A stretch of DNA of 64,000 nucleotides from Flavisolibacter amylovorans (GCF_039541815.1 NZ_BAABGY010000008.1:372001-436000); one strand, 5' to 3'. Shown: positions 49,573-57,882, counted from the first letter of the stretch. A program made the numbers and translations. The notes: generated by a model from the sequence alone, not told the origin.

Positions 49573-50700
49573 TCATTCCGCCGTGGCCAACACCGGCCTG
49601 CCGGCATTGGTGGTCACGTAGCTCAGTTGCGTAACGCCCTGGCCGAGGCGCTTCATGGTGCGCACGTGCGACGCGATGGCCGACGATACCGTGGGGAAGC
49701 TGTGGTAGGGAACGCCGAAGCGGCGGCAATGCTCCTGCACGATGGCGCTGAGGGCGGGGTAATGGATGTGGCTGATCCGCGGGAAGAGGTGGTGCTCCAC
49801 CTGGTAGTTGAGGCCGCCCACGAACCAGTTGACGAAGCGGTTGCGCGGCGCGAAGTTGGCCGTCGTGCGCAGCTGGTGGATCGCCCACTCCGTTCCGATC
49901 ACCCGGTCTTCGTCGCCCACCGACTCGAATTCGGGTCCTTCCACGGCGTGCGCCAGCTGGAAGGTGTAGGAGAGCACCACGCCGGCCACAAAGTTCATGG
50001 TGACGTATCCGGCCAGCCAGGGCAGCGGGCCGAGCACCATGATCGGGAAGATGATGTATACGAAGTAATAGAAGGCCTTGCTGATCCAGAAAGTAAGGTG
50101 CTCGGCGAAGTCCATCGGCGGCAGGGGCGTATTGTGTACGCGCCCGGTGAAATACTTCACGAAGTCGCGGAAGGCAACCCAGTGCATCAGGGAGAGGCCG
50201 TAGGCGAGCGTGAGGTACACGTGCTGGTAGCGGTGCACCTTCATCCAGGCCTGCGAGGGGCTCTGGCGCAGCCACTTGCTCTGCGCGATGTCGTCGTCGA
50301 GGCCTTCGATGTTGGTATAGGTGTGGTGGATGATGTTGTGTTTCTGCTTCCAGAAAAAGGCGTTGCCGCCGAGTACGTTCATGGTAAGGCCCATCACGTT
50401 GTTGACCCACTTCTTATTGGAGTAGGAGCCGTGGCAGGCGTCGTGCATCACGTTGAAGCCGAGGCTGGAGATGACGCAGCCGAGGAGCCCGCAGGCCAGC
50501 AGGGCGGGGAAGGCCGGCAGGAGGTCGAGGAGCAGCACGGTATAAAGGCCGATGCCAAGGGGAAAGAGCACGAGTGCCTTGTGGTAGAGCTTCCAGCCGC
50601 CGGTCTTAGACAGCCCGCGCTCCTTGAAATAAGCTTCCACCGATAGCCGGAGCGACCGGAAGAACTGGTTGTTTGTGTTGTCAAAGGTTACTTTAGCCAT
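49573..50700 (-). CDS. Membrane fatty-acid desaturase (front-end / acyl-lipid type)
   Basis: A 375-residue integral membrane di-iron enzyme. The three histidine boxes are HDACH (86-90), HNIIHH (121-126) and QVEHHLF (about 298-304). The Q in place of the first H of box three is typical of delta-5/delta-6 'front-end' desaturases and related sphingolipid enzymes. Hydrophobic segments lie near 45-85 and 210-250. The N-terminus has no fused cytochrome b5, so electrons must come from separate ferredoxin or b5 proteins. It would introduce a double bond into membrane acyl chains, a common cold response; a cold-shock gene lies 115 nt upstream on the same strand, but with its own spacing and probably its own promoter. 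Confidence 0.95.
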   Translation of the reverse strand: MAKVTFDNTNNQFFRSLRLSVEAYFKERGLSKTGGWKLYHKALVLFPLGIGLYTVLLLDLLPAFPALLACGLLGCVISSLGFNVMHDACHGSYSNKKWVNNVMGLTMNVLGGNAFFWKQKHNIIHHTYTNIEGLDDDIAQSKWLRQSPSQAWMKVHRYQHVYLTLAYGLSLMHWVAFRDFVKYFTGRVHNTPLPPMDFAEHLTFWISKAFYYFVYIIFPIMVLGPLPWLAGYVTMNFVAGVVLSYTFQLAHAVEGPEFESVGDEDRVIGTEWAIHQLRTTANFAPRNRFVNWFVGGLNYQVEHHLFPRISHIHYPALSAIVQEHCRRFGVPYHSFPTVSSAIASHVRTMKRLGQGVTQLSYVTTNAGRPVLATAE

Positions 50701-50721
50701 GAAGTTGGTTTAAGGGTAGCG

Positions 50722-50729
50722 GAAAGATA
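50722..50729 (-). promoter_or_regulatory. Putative -7 box of the desaturase gene
   Basis: Minus-strand TATCTTTC, 21 nt upstream of ATG 50700. Confidence 0.4.
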
Positions 50730-50815
50730 GCACATGACGGGATCGGCGAAAAGGTGTAAACGGAAATCGGCGCCGGAGCGCCGTTCTGCTAACCCGGGAC
50801 GAGGCGCTGCGGTCA

Positions 50816-51262
50816 TTACTGCTTGCGTACGTTGAGGGCCACGGGGCCACGGTCGCCGTCGGTGACCTCGAAGGTGACCTTGTCGGTTTCCATGATGGGC
50901 TCGGTGCATTGCTCGATGTGCACGAAGATGCGCTCGCCGGAGCGGGCATCCACGATAAAGCCGAAGCCTTTGGCCTTGTTGAAGAATGATACCGTGCCGT
51001 TGCGCGGTCCGGCGTCGGCAGCCTCATCGGTGCGGCGGGCCACCACGTCGGGGATTTCTTCGAGGGTGAACTCGCGCTTCTTGCCCGGGTCCGGCGGCGC
51101 CGACGTCAGGTTGCCGTCCTCATCCAGGTAGGCCATCATGTCGTCGAGGCTCTTCTTTGGAGCGCTTTTCCGCTCCTGCATCTTTTCCTGCTTCTCCTGG
51201 CGCTGCTTCTGCTTTTTGCGCTCGAGTTCCTTTTTGTGAAAGCTTGCTTTTGATTTCGCCAT
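50816..51262 (-). CDS. Cold-shock domain protein with basic N-terminal extension (paralogue)
   Basis: A 148-residue protein of the same architecture as that at 20969-21418: basic helix (KKQKQRQEKQEKMQERK, residues about 15-31), linker with LDDMMAYLDEDGN, and a cold-shock domain from about 87, with VSFFNKAKGFGFI (RNP1) and GERIFVHIEQ (RNP2). The linker motif DDM-x-AYLDE-x-GNLT is kept in both copies, which suggests it is functional. It binds single-stranded nucleic acid. It lies upstream of a fatty-acid desaturase, a suggestive cold-adaptation pair. Confidence 0.94.
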   Translation of the reverse strand: MAKSKASFHKKELERKKQKQRQEKQEKMQERKSAPKKSLDDMMAYLDEDGNLTSAPPDPGKKREFTLEEIPDVVARRTDEAADAGPRNGTVSFFNKAKGFGFIVDARSGERIFVHIEQCTEPIMETDKVTFEVTDGDRGPVALNVRKQ

Positions 51263-51395
51263 AAATGATCGTTGATGAAAAAGGCCGGGCCTTTACAAGC
51301 AGCAAGATACGTCAGGATGGGGGCATCTGGCAGTTTTGCCCCCGGAACTTGTTGGCTGCGGGAGCCGGCGTGGGGGTTTTTAACAGGAAAGTGGA

Positions 51396-51608
51396 TCAGG
51401 AGCGCGGTGCGGGCGCGGCGCCGCCGGCGCCGGGAAGCTGGATCCGGGCAGCCGGGTCGCACTGGTTGACGCGGTCGAGCTCCGGCGCGGTAAAGTGGCC
51501 GCTCAGGGTAAGCTGCGCGATATTGATGCGGTAAGGCCGCTCATCCAGTGATTTGAAAAAAGACGTCAGCCCCCGGAGGTCGCTGAACTGAAGTAAGGCT
51601 TCTTGCAT
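51396..51608 (-). CDS. Small protein of unknown function (70 residues), paralogue of 25898-26083
   Basis: A 70-residue protein from ATG 51608 (an in-frame TTG two codons earlier is less likely). Its first 45 residues align with the 61-residue protein at 25898-26083 (see that entry), while the tail is Pro/Ala-rich (IQLPGAGGAAPAPRS). A good promoter with both boxes lies upstream. Function unknown; the occurrence of two copies in one window and their similar promoter types suggest a small widespread family in this organism. Confidence 0.65.
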   Translation of the reverse strand: MQEALLQFSDLRGLTSFFKSLDERPYRINIAQLTLSGHFTAPELDRVNQCDPAARIQLPGAGGAAPAPRS

Positions 51609-51650
51609 GAACAATCAACTTCTGTTCCGGGGGAACGTTCCTCCGGGCGT

Positions 51651-51681
51651 TAAAAGTAGGGATTCCGGCGGGATCCGCAAA
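51651..51681 (-). promoter_or_regulatory. Promoter of the 70-residue protein gene
   Basis: On the minus strand TTTG (51681-51678), 19-nt spacer and TACTTTTA (51658-51651). Box sequences and spacing match the Bacteroidota consensus best of all promoters in this window. Confidence 0.6.
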
Positions 51682-51697
51682 GCGGTGCGGTTCGCCC

Positions 51698-51811
51698 TCA
51701 GTTGGCCTGCAGCTGCAGCCAGAGGATCACGAGCACCGTGATCACCGTTAGTACGATGCCGAAGGCATAGAGGGGCCGGTTCGGGTTGCGGCCGTAACGA
51801 TCTTTGCTCAT
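51698..51811 (-). CDS. Small single-span membrane protein (37 residues)
   Basis: A 37-codon frame from ATG 51811 to TGA at 51698-51700. The first 13 residues are polar and basic (SKDRYGRNPNRPLY); residues 15-34 are one hydrophobic helix (AFGIVLTVITVLVILWLQLQ) and the end is AN. This strict polar-hydrophobic layout with a basic cytoplasmic N-terminus suggests a genuine membrane peptide. It lies upstream of the 70-residue protein gene on the same strand, 90 nt apart. Function unknown; very short, so some doubt remains. Confidence 0.55.
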   Translation of the reverse strand: MSKDRYGRNPNRPLYAFGIVLTVITVLVILWLQLQAN

Positions 51812-51936
51812 AGTTGGTCGTGGGTTAAATAGACGGGGCGTGCCTGTAATTTAGGCTTTTTGTCGATCAGTGCAGCGCGGTTTCCGGGCGCCGGGAAGCA
51901 GTCACCTGATCATCAAAGCGTTATCGCGAGACATTT

Positions 51937-51983
51937 TTTTACCCGGCAGTGGTAAATCCGCTATTTTCATGCAAACGATTGCA
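51937..51983 (+). promoter_or_regulatory. Promoter and LacI-type operator of the galactan operon
   Basis: A promoter-like pair TTTT (51937-51940) and TATTTTCA (51962-51969), spacing 21, is directly followed by the palindrome TGCAAACGATTGCA (51970-51983) with the central CG typical of LacI/GalR/CcpA operators. The operator covers the expected start site and ends two bases before the TTG start codon of the lacI-type gene. This predicts autorepression of the whole operon. Confidence 0.65.
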
Positions 51984-51985
51984 CC

Positions 51986-53017
51986 TTGGCAAAGAAGGTC
52001 ACCATTCACGACATCGCCCGCGAGCTGCAGGTCAACGCGGCCACCGTTTCGCGGGCGCTCAACGATCACCCGGCCATCTCGGCCCGCACCAAGGAAGCCG
52101 TACGCAAGGTGGCCCGCCGCCTCCACTACCAGCCCAACAGCATTGCCGCCTCGCTGCGCTCCGGTCGCTCCCGCATCCTCGGCGTGCTCATCCCGAGTGC
52201 CGAGATCACGTTCTTCGGCTCCGTGGTACACGGCATCGAGCGCGTTGCGGCCGCGGAGGGCTACACGGTGCTCATCTACCAGACCAATGAGTCGGAGGAA
52301 GGCGAGCGAAAGGGCGTGGAGACCTTCCTGCGCTCGCGCGTGGACGGGGTGCTGGCCTCCATCGCCAAGGGCACACGCGACCTGGCACACCTCCAGGATC
52401 TGAAGCGCCGCGGCGTGCCGCTGGTGCTCTTCGACCGCGTATCCGCGGAGGCCGGAGTGCCTTCCGTATCCATCAACGACAGCGCCGCCGCCTTTATGGC
52501 CACCGAGCACCTCCTGCAGCAGGGCTACCGCCGCATCGCCTATATCTCCGGGCCGCTGCACGTGCCCATCTGGAAGGAGCGCCTGAAGGGCCACCGCAAG
52601 GCACTGAAGAAATACGGTCTGCCTGCCGACCGCGCGCTGCTGCGTGAGGGCGACGTTTCGATCGGATCCGGCGCGGCCTGCATGGAAGCGCTGCTCCGCC
52701 TCCCCGAGCCGCCCGACGCGGTGTGCTGCGTCGAAGACTATACCGCGCTCGGCGCCCTGCAGGCCCTCCGTCGCGCGGGCATCGCCGTACCCGGCCAGGT
52801 CGGTATCATCGGCTTTGCCAACGAATTGTTCGGCCAATACATCGAGCCCGCGCTCTCCACCATCGACCAGCAAACGATCCGCATGGGCGAGGAAGCCGCG
52901 CGTCTTTTCTTTGAGCTTTCCGCCGGGAAGTTCTATGGTTCCGCCCCGCGCCACATCGTGCTGGAGCCGCAGCTCATCATCCGTCAATCATCCGTAAAGA
53001 TCCACACAGCATCATGA
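51986..53017 (+). CDS. LacI/GalR-family transcriptional regulator
   Basis: A 343-residue repressor. The start is a TTG at 51986, forced by the N-terminus AKKVTIHDIARELQVNAAT that must begin there; no in-frame ATG lies nearby. The HTH is at residues 5-25 with TVSRALNDHPAIS, followed by the hinge helix (NSIAASLRSGRS) and the periplasmic-binding-protein fold with the typical GVLIPSAEITFFGSVVHGIE opening. The ligand pocket residues would have to be read against homologues. It is the first gene of an operon with GH53 and a GH-A hydrolase (overlap of four bases with GH53), so the inducer is probably a galactan-derived sugar. Confidence 0.95.
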   Translation: MAKKVTIHDIARELQVNAATVSRALNDHPAISARTKEAVRKVARRLHYQPNSIAASLRSGRSRILGVLIPSAEITFFGSVVHGIERVAAAEGYTVLIYQTNESEEGERKGVETFLRSRVDGVLASIAKGTRDLAHLQDLKRRGVPLVLFDRVSAEAGVPSVSINDSAAAFMATEHLLQQGYRRIAYISGPLHVPIWKERLKGHRKALKKYGLPADRALLREGDVSIGSGAACMEALLRLPEPPDAVCCVEDYTALGALQALRRAGIAVPGQVGIIGFANELFGQYIEPALSTIDQQTIRMGEEAARLFFELSAGKFYGSAPRHIVLEPQLIIRQSSVKIHTAS

Positions 53018-54066
53018 GAACTTTGCTCCTGCTCTGCCTCGCCGCCATCGGCTTTGCTTCATGCAAAAAGGAACGCCAACCCGCAGTGCCCACGCCCCTG
53101 CCACCGGTACCGGTGGATACGACCACCGTCGCCGTCACTGACTCCTTTGCCAAAGGCGCCGACGTCAGCTGGATCACGGAAATGGAAGCGGCCGGTCGCC
53201 GCTTCTACAACAGCGCCGGCGCCGAAATGGAGGGGATGGCTCTCCTCAAAAGCCTTGGGATGAACACGATCCGCCTCCGCGTATGGGTAAACCCGGCGGG
53301 TGGCTGGAACGGAAAGAACGATGTGCTGGCAAAGGCGCTGCGCGCCAAAGCGCTCGGCATGCGGGTAATGGTCGATTTTCACTACAGCGACTCCTGGGCC
53401 GACCCCGGGCAGCAAACGAAGCCCGCCGCCTGGGCAGCCTTGAACCTGCAGGGACTGAAGGGCGCGCTCGCGGCGCACACCGTAGATATACTGTCGGCGC
53501 TCCGAACGGCGGGCGTGACGCCCGAATGGGTGCAGGTGGGCAACGAGACCAACAACGGGATGCTCTGGCCCGAGGGGCGCGCCTCTTCCAACATGGCCGC
53601 CTACGCGGCGCTCGTTGATACGGGTTACGTGGCAGTGAAATCGGTATTCCCTGCGGCAAAGGTGATCGTACACGTATCCAACGGCTGGGACAACGGGCTC
53701 TTCACCTGGAACATCGGCGGGCTCGTCAGCAACGGCGCCCGCTTCGACGTCATCGGGCTCTCGGTGTACCCGACGCTCAGCAACTGGGCTACGACCAACG
53801 GCGAGGTGGCCATGAACATGAACAATATGGCCGCGCGCTACAACAAGCACGTGATGGTGGTGGAGGTGGGCATGCCCTGGGACAGCCCCCAGGAATGCGG
53901 CCCCTTTATCGCCGACCTCATCCGGAAGACCCGCGCCGTGCCCAATAGAAAAGGCCTTGGCGTACTGTACTGGGAGCCCCAGGCCTACGGCGGCTGGAAG
54001 GGCTACACGCTCGGCGCATTCGACAACTCCGGCAAGCCCACCCCGGCGCTCGCCGCTTTCCAATAA
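53014..54066 (+). CDS. Arabinogalactan endo-beta-1,4-galactanase (GH53), lipoprotein
   Basis: A 350-residue enzyme of glycoside hydrolase family 53, which cuts beta-1,4-galactan in type I arabinogalactan. The signal peptide ends LAAIGFASCKK, a lipobox, so it is likely a surface or periplasmic lipoprotein. GH53 landmarks are clear: FAKGADVSWITEMEAAGRRF, NTIRLRVWVNP, VMVDFHYSDSWADPGQQ, the acid/base glutamate E178 in WVQVGNETNNG, and the nucleophile glutamate near 283 in MVVEVGMPW. ATG 53014 overlaps the stop of the LacI gene by four bases. It lacks the usual C-terminal carbohydrate-binding module. Confidence 0.95.
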   Translation: MRTLLLLCLAAIGFASCKKERQPAVPTPLPPVPVDTTTVAVTDSFAKGADVSWITEMEAAGRRFYNSAGAEMEGMALLKSLGMNTIRLRVWVNPAGGWNGKNDVLAKALRAKALGMRVMVDFHYSDSWADPGQQTKPAAWAALNLQGLKGALAAHTVDILSALRTAGVTPEWVQVGNETNNGMLWPEGRASSNMAAYAALVDTGYVAVKSVFPAAKVIVHVSNGWDNGLFTWNIGGLVSNGARFDVIGLSVYPTLSNWATTNGEVAMNMNNMAARYNKHVMVVEVGMPWDSPQECGPFIADLIRKTRAVPNRKGLGVLYWEPQAYGGWKGYTLGAFDNSGKPTPALAAFQ

Positions 54067-54069
54067 ACG

Positions 54070-54086
54070 CGGGCTGCATCAGCCCG
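54070..54086 (+). other. Intercistronic hairpin
   Basis: CGGGCT (54070-54075) and AGCCCG (54081-54086) with loop GCATC, between the GH53 and GH-A genes, without U-tract. May tune expression or stability of the two parts of the transcript. Confidence 0.35.
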
Positions 54087-54102
54087 GATTATCAACACCC
54101 AC

Positions 54103-56649
54103 ATGATGAACACATTCTTCCCTCGCCGGATCCTCCAGCTCGCCTTCCTGTTTATCGCAACAACAGCTGCCGCGCAGAAGCGCAATCCCGGCAACCCCGT
54201 ATACGTAGATAAGGGCGGCGTGCTCCGCTGGACGCGCGACGGCAAAGAGGCCGCTTTTTTTGGTGTCAACTACACCGTGCCCTTCGCCTATGGCTACCGC
54301 TCGCACAAGGCGCTGGGATTAGACCTTGAAAAGGCCATCGACGCCGATGTGCACCATCTGGCGCGCCTCGGCCTCGACGCTTTCCGGGTGCACGTGTGGG
54401 ACGTGGAGATCTCCGACACGGCCGGAAACCTGCTGCAGAACGAGCACCTGCGCCTCTTCGATTACCTCCTGGCCCGGTTGAAGGAGAAAAGGATTAAAAT
54501 ACTGGTAACGCCCATCGCCTTCTGGGGCAACGGCTACCCCGAGCCCGATACCAAAACGCCGGGCTTCGCCACGAAGTACGGCAAGGGTCCGTCGGTAGTG
54601 AAGGAGGAAGCGTTTGTAGCACAGGAGAATTACCTGCGCCAGTTCTTCCGGCACGTGAACCCCTACACGGGGATGACCTACACGGCCGACCCCAACGTGA
54701 TCGCGATGGAGATCAACAACGAGCCGCACCACAGCGGCCCGCGCGCCCGTACCACGGAATACGTAAACCGGATGGCCGCTGCCGTGCGGAGCACCGGCTG
54801 GTCGAAACCGGTGTTCTACAACATCTCCGAGTCGCCTTCCTATGCCGGCGCGGTGGCTGCCGCCAATGTAGACGGGCATAGCTTCCAGTGGTATCCGACG
54901 GGCCTGGTGGCCAACCGCGAGCTACGGGGCAATTTCCTGCCGCATGTAGACCGCTACCACATTCCCTTCTTCGATTCGATCCCGGCGGTGCGGGCCCGCG
55001 CGCTGATGGTGTACGAGTTCGATGCCGGCGATATCTACCAGTCCAACATGTACCCGGCCATGGCACGGGCATTCCGCACGGCGGGCTTCCAGTGGGCCAC
55101 CCAGTTTGCCTACGACCCGATGGCGACGGCCTATGCCAACACCGAATACCAGACGCATTTTCTCAACCTTGCCTATACGCCGGCGAAAGCCATCAGCCTG
55201 CTCATCGCCGGCAAGGCCTTTCACCGGCTCCCGCGGAAAAAATCCTGGGGCACCTTCCCGGCCGACACCACCTTCGACGCCTTCCGCGTCAGCTACGGGC
55301 AGGACCTCAGCGAGATGAATACGGAGGAGGAGTTCTACTATACCAACAACACGACCACCCAGCCAAAGAATGCCGCCGCGCTGCAGCACATCGCCGGCGT
55401 GGGCTCCTCGCCGGTGGTGCAGTACGCCGGTTCCGGCGCCTACTTCCTCGATAAGGTGAGCGAGGGCCGCTGGCGCCTCGAGGTCATGCCCGACGCGGTG
55501 CGGTTCCGCGATCCCTTCGGCAAGGCATCGCCATCGCGCGAGGCCGTGCGCATTCACCATGCCGCCCGGCGGATGACGCTGCGCCTCCCGGGATTGCCGG
55601 ACGGCTTCCGGCTGCAGCGCACCGACAGCGCCGGCTTCGGAAGGATCATCCACAACGACAATGGCTTTATCGTGGAGCCGGGTGTATACGAATTGTCGGC
55701 AAGTGGGGTTGCAGCGGCGGGCACCGCGCCCTTCTATGCGCCCGCTTCGTATACCGGCGCGCCCTATGCCGTACACGAGCCGGCCGGCGAAGTAGCTGCG
55801 GGCAGCGTCTTTCAGCTGCCGGTGCGCATCGGTGGGGCCGACAGCGGCGCGCGCGCCTCGCTGGAGCTGCGGCATTCGCTCGGCAAGTGGAAAACAGTGC
55901 CGATGCAGCGCCGCGACGGGCAGACCTTTGTGGGTGAAGTGCCGGCCGAGATGACCGAGGGCGGGCTCCTGCAATACCGGGTGCTGCTGCAACAGGCTTC
56001 CGGCGCACAATACACGTTCCCTGCCGGGGTCAAAGGGAATCCCTATGCCTGGGACGCGGCCAACGACGATACCTGGCAAACCTTCGTAACGCCCGGGAGC
56101 ACGCCGCTCGCCCTGTTCGACGCCACCCGCGACCGGGGCCGGCTGTCGCAATGGACCGGCGACTGGCGCCGCAATACCATCGGCTTCGCCGCCGCCGGTG
56201 AGCCGGGCCGCCTGCTGCTCCGTGCGGTCATGACCGCGCCCTCGGCCGGACAGCTCACCGGCTGGCAGCTCTTTGTCGGCGATCACCTGGCCTCGCGTGC
56301 CCCGGACGCCGCTTTCTCGACGGTGGTGGTGCGGGGAAGTTCGGCGGAGGGCCGCTCGCTGCGCCTGACCCTCATCGATGCCAACGGCAACGCCGTGTCG
56401 GCACTCGTGTCGCTACCCGCCAGCCCGTCGACCGTAGAAATACCGCTCACCGATTTCCGGCCTGCACCTGCGGTGCTGTTGCCGCGCCCGTACCCGGGCT
56501 TCCAGCCCCTCCTGTTTGAAGGAAGCGCCGCGGTACCCTTCGACATCCGGAAGGTGGACAAGCTCCAGTGCAGCTTCGGCCACGACGTGAATGCAGCCCT
56601 GGCCGGTAAGCGTCAGAGCATGGAGGTGGAATGGATCCGGCTCCGGTGA
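54103..56649 (+). CDS. GH-A clan glycoside hydrolase (GH5-like) with C-terminal accessory domains
   Basis: An 848-residue exported enzyme. A signal peptide (ILQLAFLFIATTAAAQ) precedes a TIM barrel (about 30-400) of the GH-A clan: FFGVNYTVPFAYG, LARLGLDAFRVHVWD, the acid/base glutamate E207 in AMEINNEPHH, the nucleophile candidate E305 in LMVYEFDAGD. The NEP motif and order of the two glutamates are GH5/GH-A. The C-terminal half has beta-rich regions (about 480-640 and 670-848; for example ISLE... LELRHSLGKWKTVP) that may be binding modules. It is the last gene of the LacI-GH53 operon, so I infer action on galactan or its arabinose/galactose side chains; the exact family number is uncertain. 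ATG 54103 is followed by a second ATG at 54106. Confidence 0.82.
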   Translation: MMNTFFPRRILQLAFLFIATTAAAQKRNPGNPVYVDKGGVLRWTRDGKEAAFFGVNYTVPFAYGYRSHKALGLDLEKAIDADVHHLARLGLDAFRVHVWDVEISDTAGNLLQNEHLRLFDYLLARLKEKRIKILVTPIAFWGNGYPEPDTKTPGFATKYGKGPSVVKEEAFVAQENYLRQFFRHVNPYTGMTYTADPNVIAMEINNEPHHSGPRARTTEYVNRMAAAVRSTGWSKPVFYNISESPSYAGAVAAANVDGHSFQWYPTGLVANRELRGNFLPHVDRYHIPFFDSIPAVRARALMVYEFDAGDIYQSNMYPAMARAFRTAGFQWATQFAYDPMATAYANTEYQTHFLNLAYTPAKAISLLIAGKAFHRLPRKKSWGTFPADTTFDAFRVSYGQDLSEMNTEEEFYYTNNTTTQPKNAAALQHIAGVGSSPVVQYAGSGAYFLDKVSEGRWRLEVMPDAVRFRDPFGKASPSREAVRIHHAARRMTLRLPGLPDGFRLQRTDSAGFGRIIHNDNGFIVEPGVYELSASGVAAAGTAPFYAPASYTGAPYAVHEPAGEVAAGSVFQLPVRIGGADSGARASLELRHSLGKWKTVPMQRRDGQTFVGEVPAEMTEGGLLQYRVLLQQASGAQYTFPAGVKGNPYAWDAANDDTWQTFVTPGSTPLALFDATRDRGRLSQWTGDWRRNTIGFAAAGEPGRLLLRAVMTAPSAGQLTGWQLFVGDHLASRAPDAAFSTVVVRGSSAEGRSLRLTLIDANGNAVSALVSLPASPSTVEIPLTDFRPAPAVLLPRPYPGFQPLLFEGSAAVPFDIRKVDKLQCSFGHDVNAALAGKRQSMEVEWIRLR

Positions 56650-57123
56650 TCAGGCCGGTAGGTATGTATGACATTGCCGTAACCCGTTCGGCAAACAATG
56701 TGCTGCCACGTGTATTTGGATTGCAGTTTGAGTCGTGCTTTATGTGGCAACAGGTCCAGCATTGACCTTGTTTTTTTACGCTCCCGAAGCTTCGGGAAGA
56801 GCAAGGGATTTTTCTGCAGGTGCGGGGATAGCGGGTCGTTTACAGGCCGACGTTTCCGGATACGGGTAGCGCCCCCCCCGAAGGCTGCGGCTTTTCTTCA
56901 AGGACGCAAAGGGAAAGCGGCAAGCGGCTAAATGGGACAGATTCGGTTCTCCCTGGACGAGTCCGGGTGCATCTTCCGAGAATACAGGTACTACAGACAT
57001 CGTGCCCGGACTCCCCGTCATTTGCGTTCGCTGCGCGCCTATGCGCGAAACCGGCTTTCATCTTAAGGATCACCCGGCGAAAATGGCAGCGAAGCAATCA
57101 CGGTCGCTCATCGAAAATGCCGC
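56650..57123. other. 474-bp intergenic region with dyads
   Basis: Holds CCCGAAGCTTCGGG (near 56782), a C-run with GAAGGCTGCGGCTT (near 56870) and a longer inverted repeat GAGTCCGGG (56959-56967) and CCCGGACTC (57005-57013) with a 37-nt loop. Parts resemble the dispersed R repeats. No supported gene. Confidence 0.4.
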
Positions 57124-57711
57124 TCAGGGCTTGTCGTAATTGGCCTGGATCATCTGGTGAAGCTGCAAGATGAGGTTGATCTCAAGGCCTACCTGTTGCT
57201 CGTGCTGCAACATGAAGCCGTCCTTGGTCACCTTCTGGTTGTTCTTCCGGTCGAGCATCCGCAGCCGCACGGACGCCTTGGCGGGCTGCATCGTTCCGGG
57301 GTGATAGCGTTGCTCGGGCGTGTTCACATACACCACGCGGCTTTCCATGTTGCCTGTTGCGGGGTTGAGCCCGCGCTGTACCGTGGGGCGGGAAACATTC
57401 ACCGTTTCGTAGCGCGGCGGGCCCATCACGGGCTCGCGCAGGTCGAGGTCGATGTCCACCACGTGATCCGCATAGTAGCCGCTGCGCGTATCGTCTTTCG
57501 TGTTCACGAAGTAGCGCACCCGCTTGCTTTTCTTGAAGCGGTTGAGGTGGGCCACCAGCGTATCGACCGTATACTCGGTGAGGAAGTTGTTTTTCGACGA
57601 GTAGATCGCTACCGTACGCACGGAGTCGGGGATGGCGTTGCTCTGGGCGTGGGCAGCGTCCGCAAGCAGGAGCAGCAACAGCAGGAGGCCGGAGGGCAGG
57701 ATGCTTTTCAT
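57124..57711 (-). CDS. Secreted protein of unknown function (195 residues)
   Basis: A 195-residue protein with a strong signal peptide (KSILPSGLLLLLLLLADAAHA). The mature part is polar and beta-rich, rich in Asn, Val, Arg and Tyr, with stretches like SKNNFLTEYTVDTLVAHLN, RVRYFVNTKDD and VVDIDLDLREPVMG, and a helical end (LILQLHQMIQANYD). No cysteine, lipobox, catalytic motif or T9SS tail. I do not recognise the family. It sits alone between an intergenic repeat region and ilvE, with a 218-nt gap to the latter. Confidence 0.72.
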   Translation of the reverse strand: MKSILPSGLLLLLLLLADAAHAQSNAIPDSVRTVAIYSSKNNFLTEYTVDTLVAHLNRFKKSKRVRYFVNTKDDTRSGYYADHVVDIDLDLREPVMGPPRYETVNVSRPTVQRGLNPATGNMESRVVYVNTPEQRYHPGTMQPAKASVRLRMLDRKNNQKVTKDGFMLQHEQQVGLEINLILQLHQMIQANYDKP

Positions 57712-57882
57712 GTCTGGTCGGTTGGTGTCCCTAAGTTAAGACATCCTCGCTTAAGTGCGGTACACGGGAAGCTGCCTCGGATTGACGGCCACGCTACCGT
57801 GTCGTGAGGCATGAAGCGCCGAGGCGTAAGGAGGACATTCATTGGTATCGGAAAGTCGCTACTTAACGGACGCCTCACGCGG

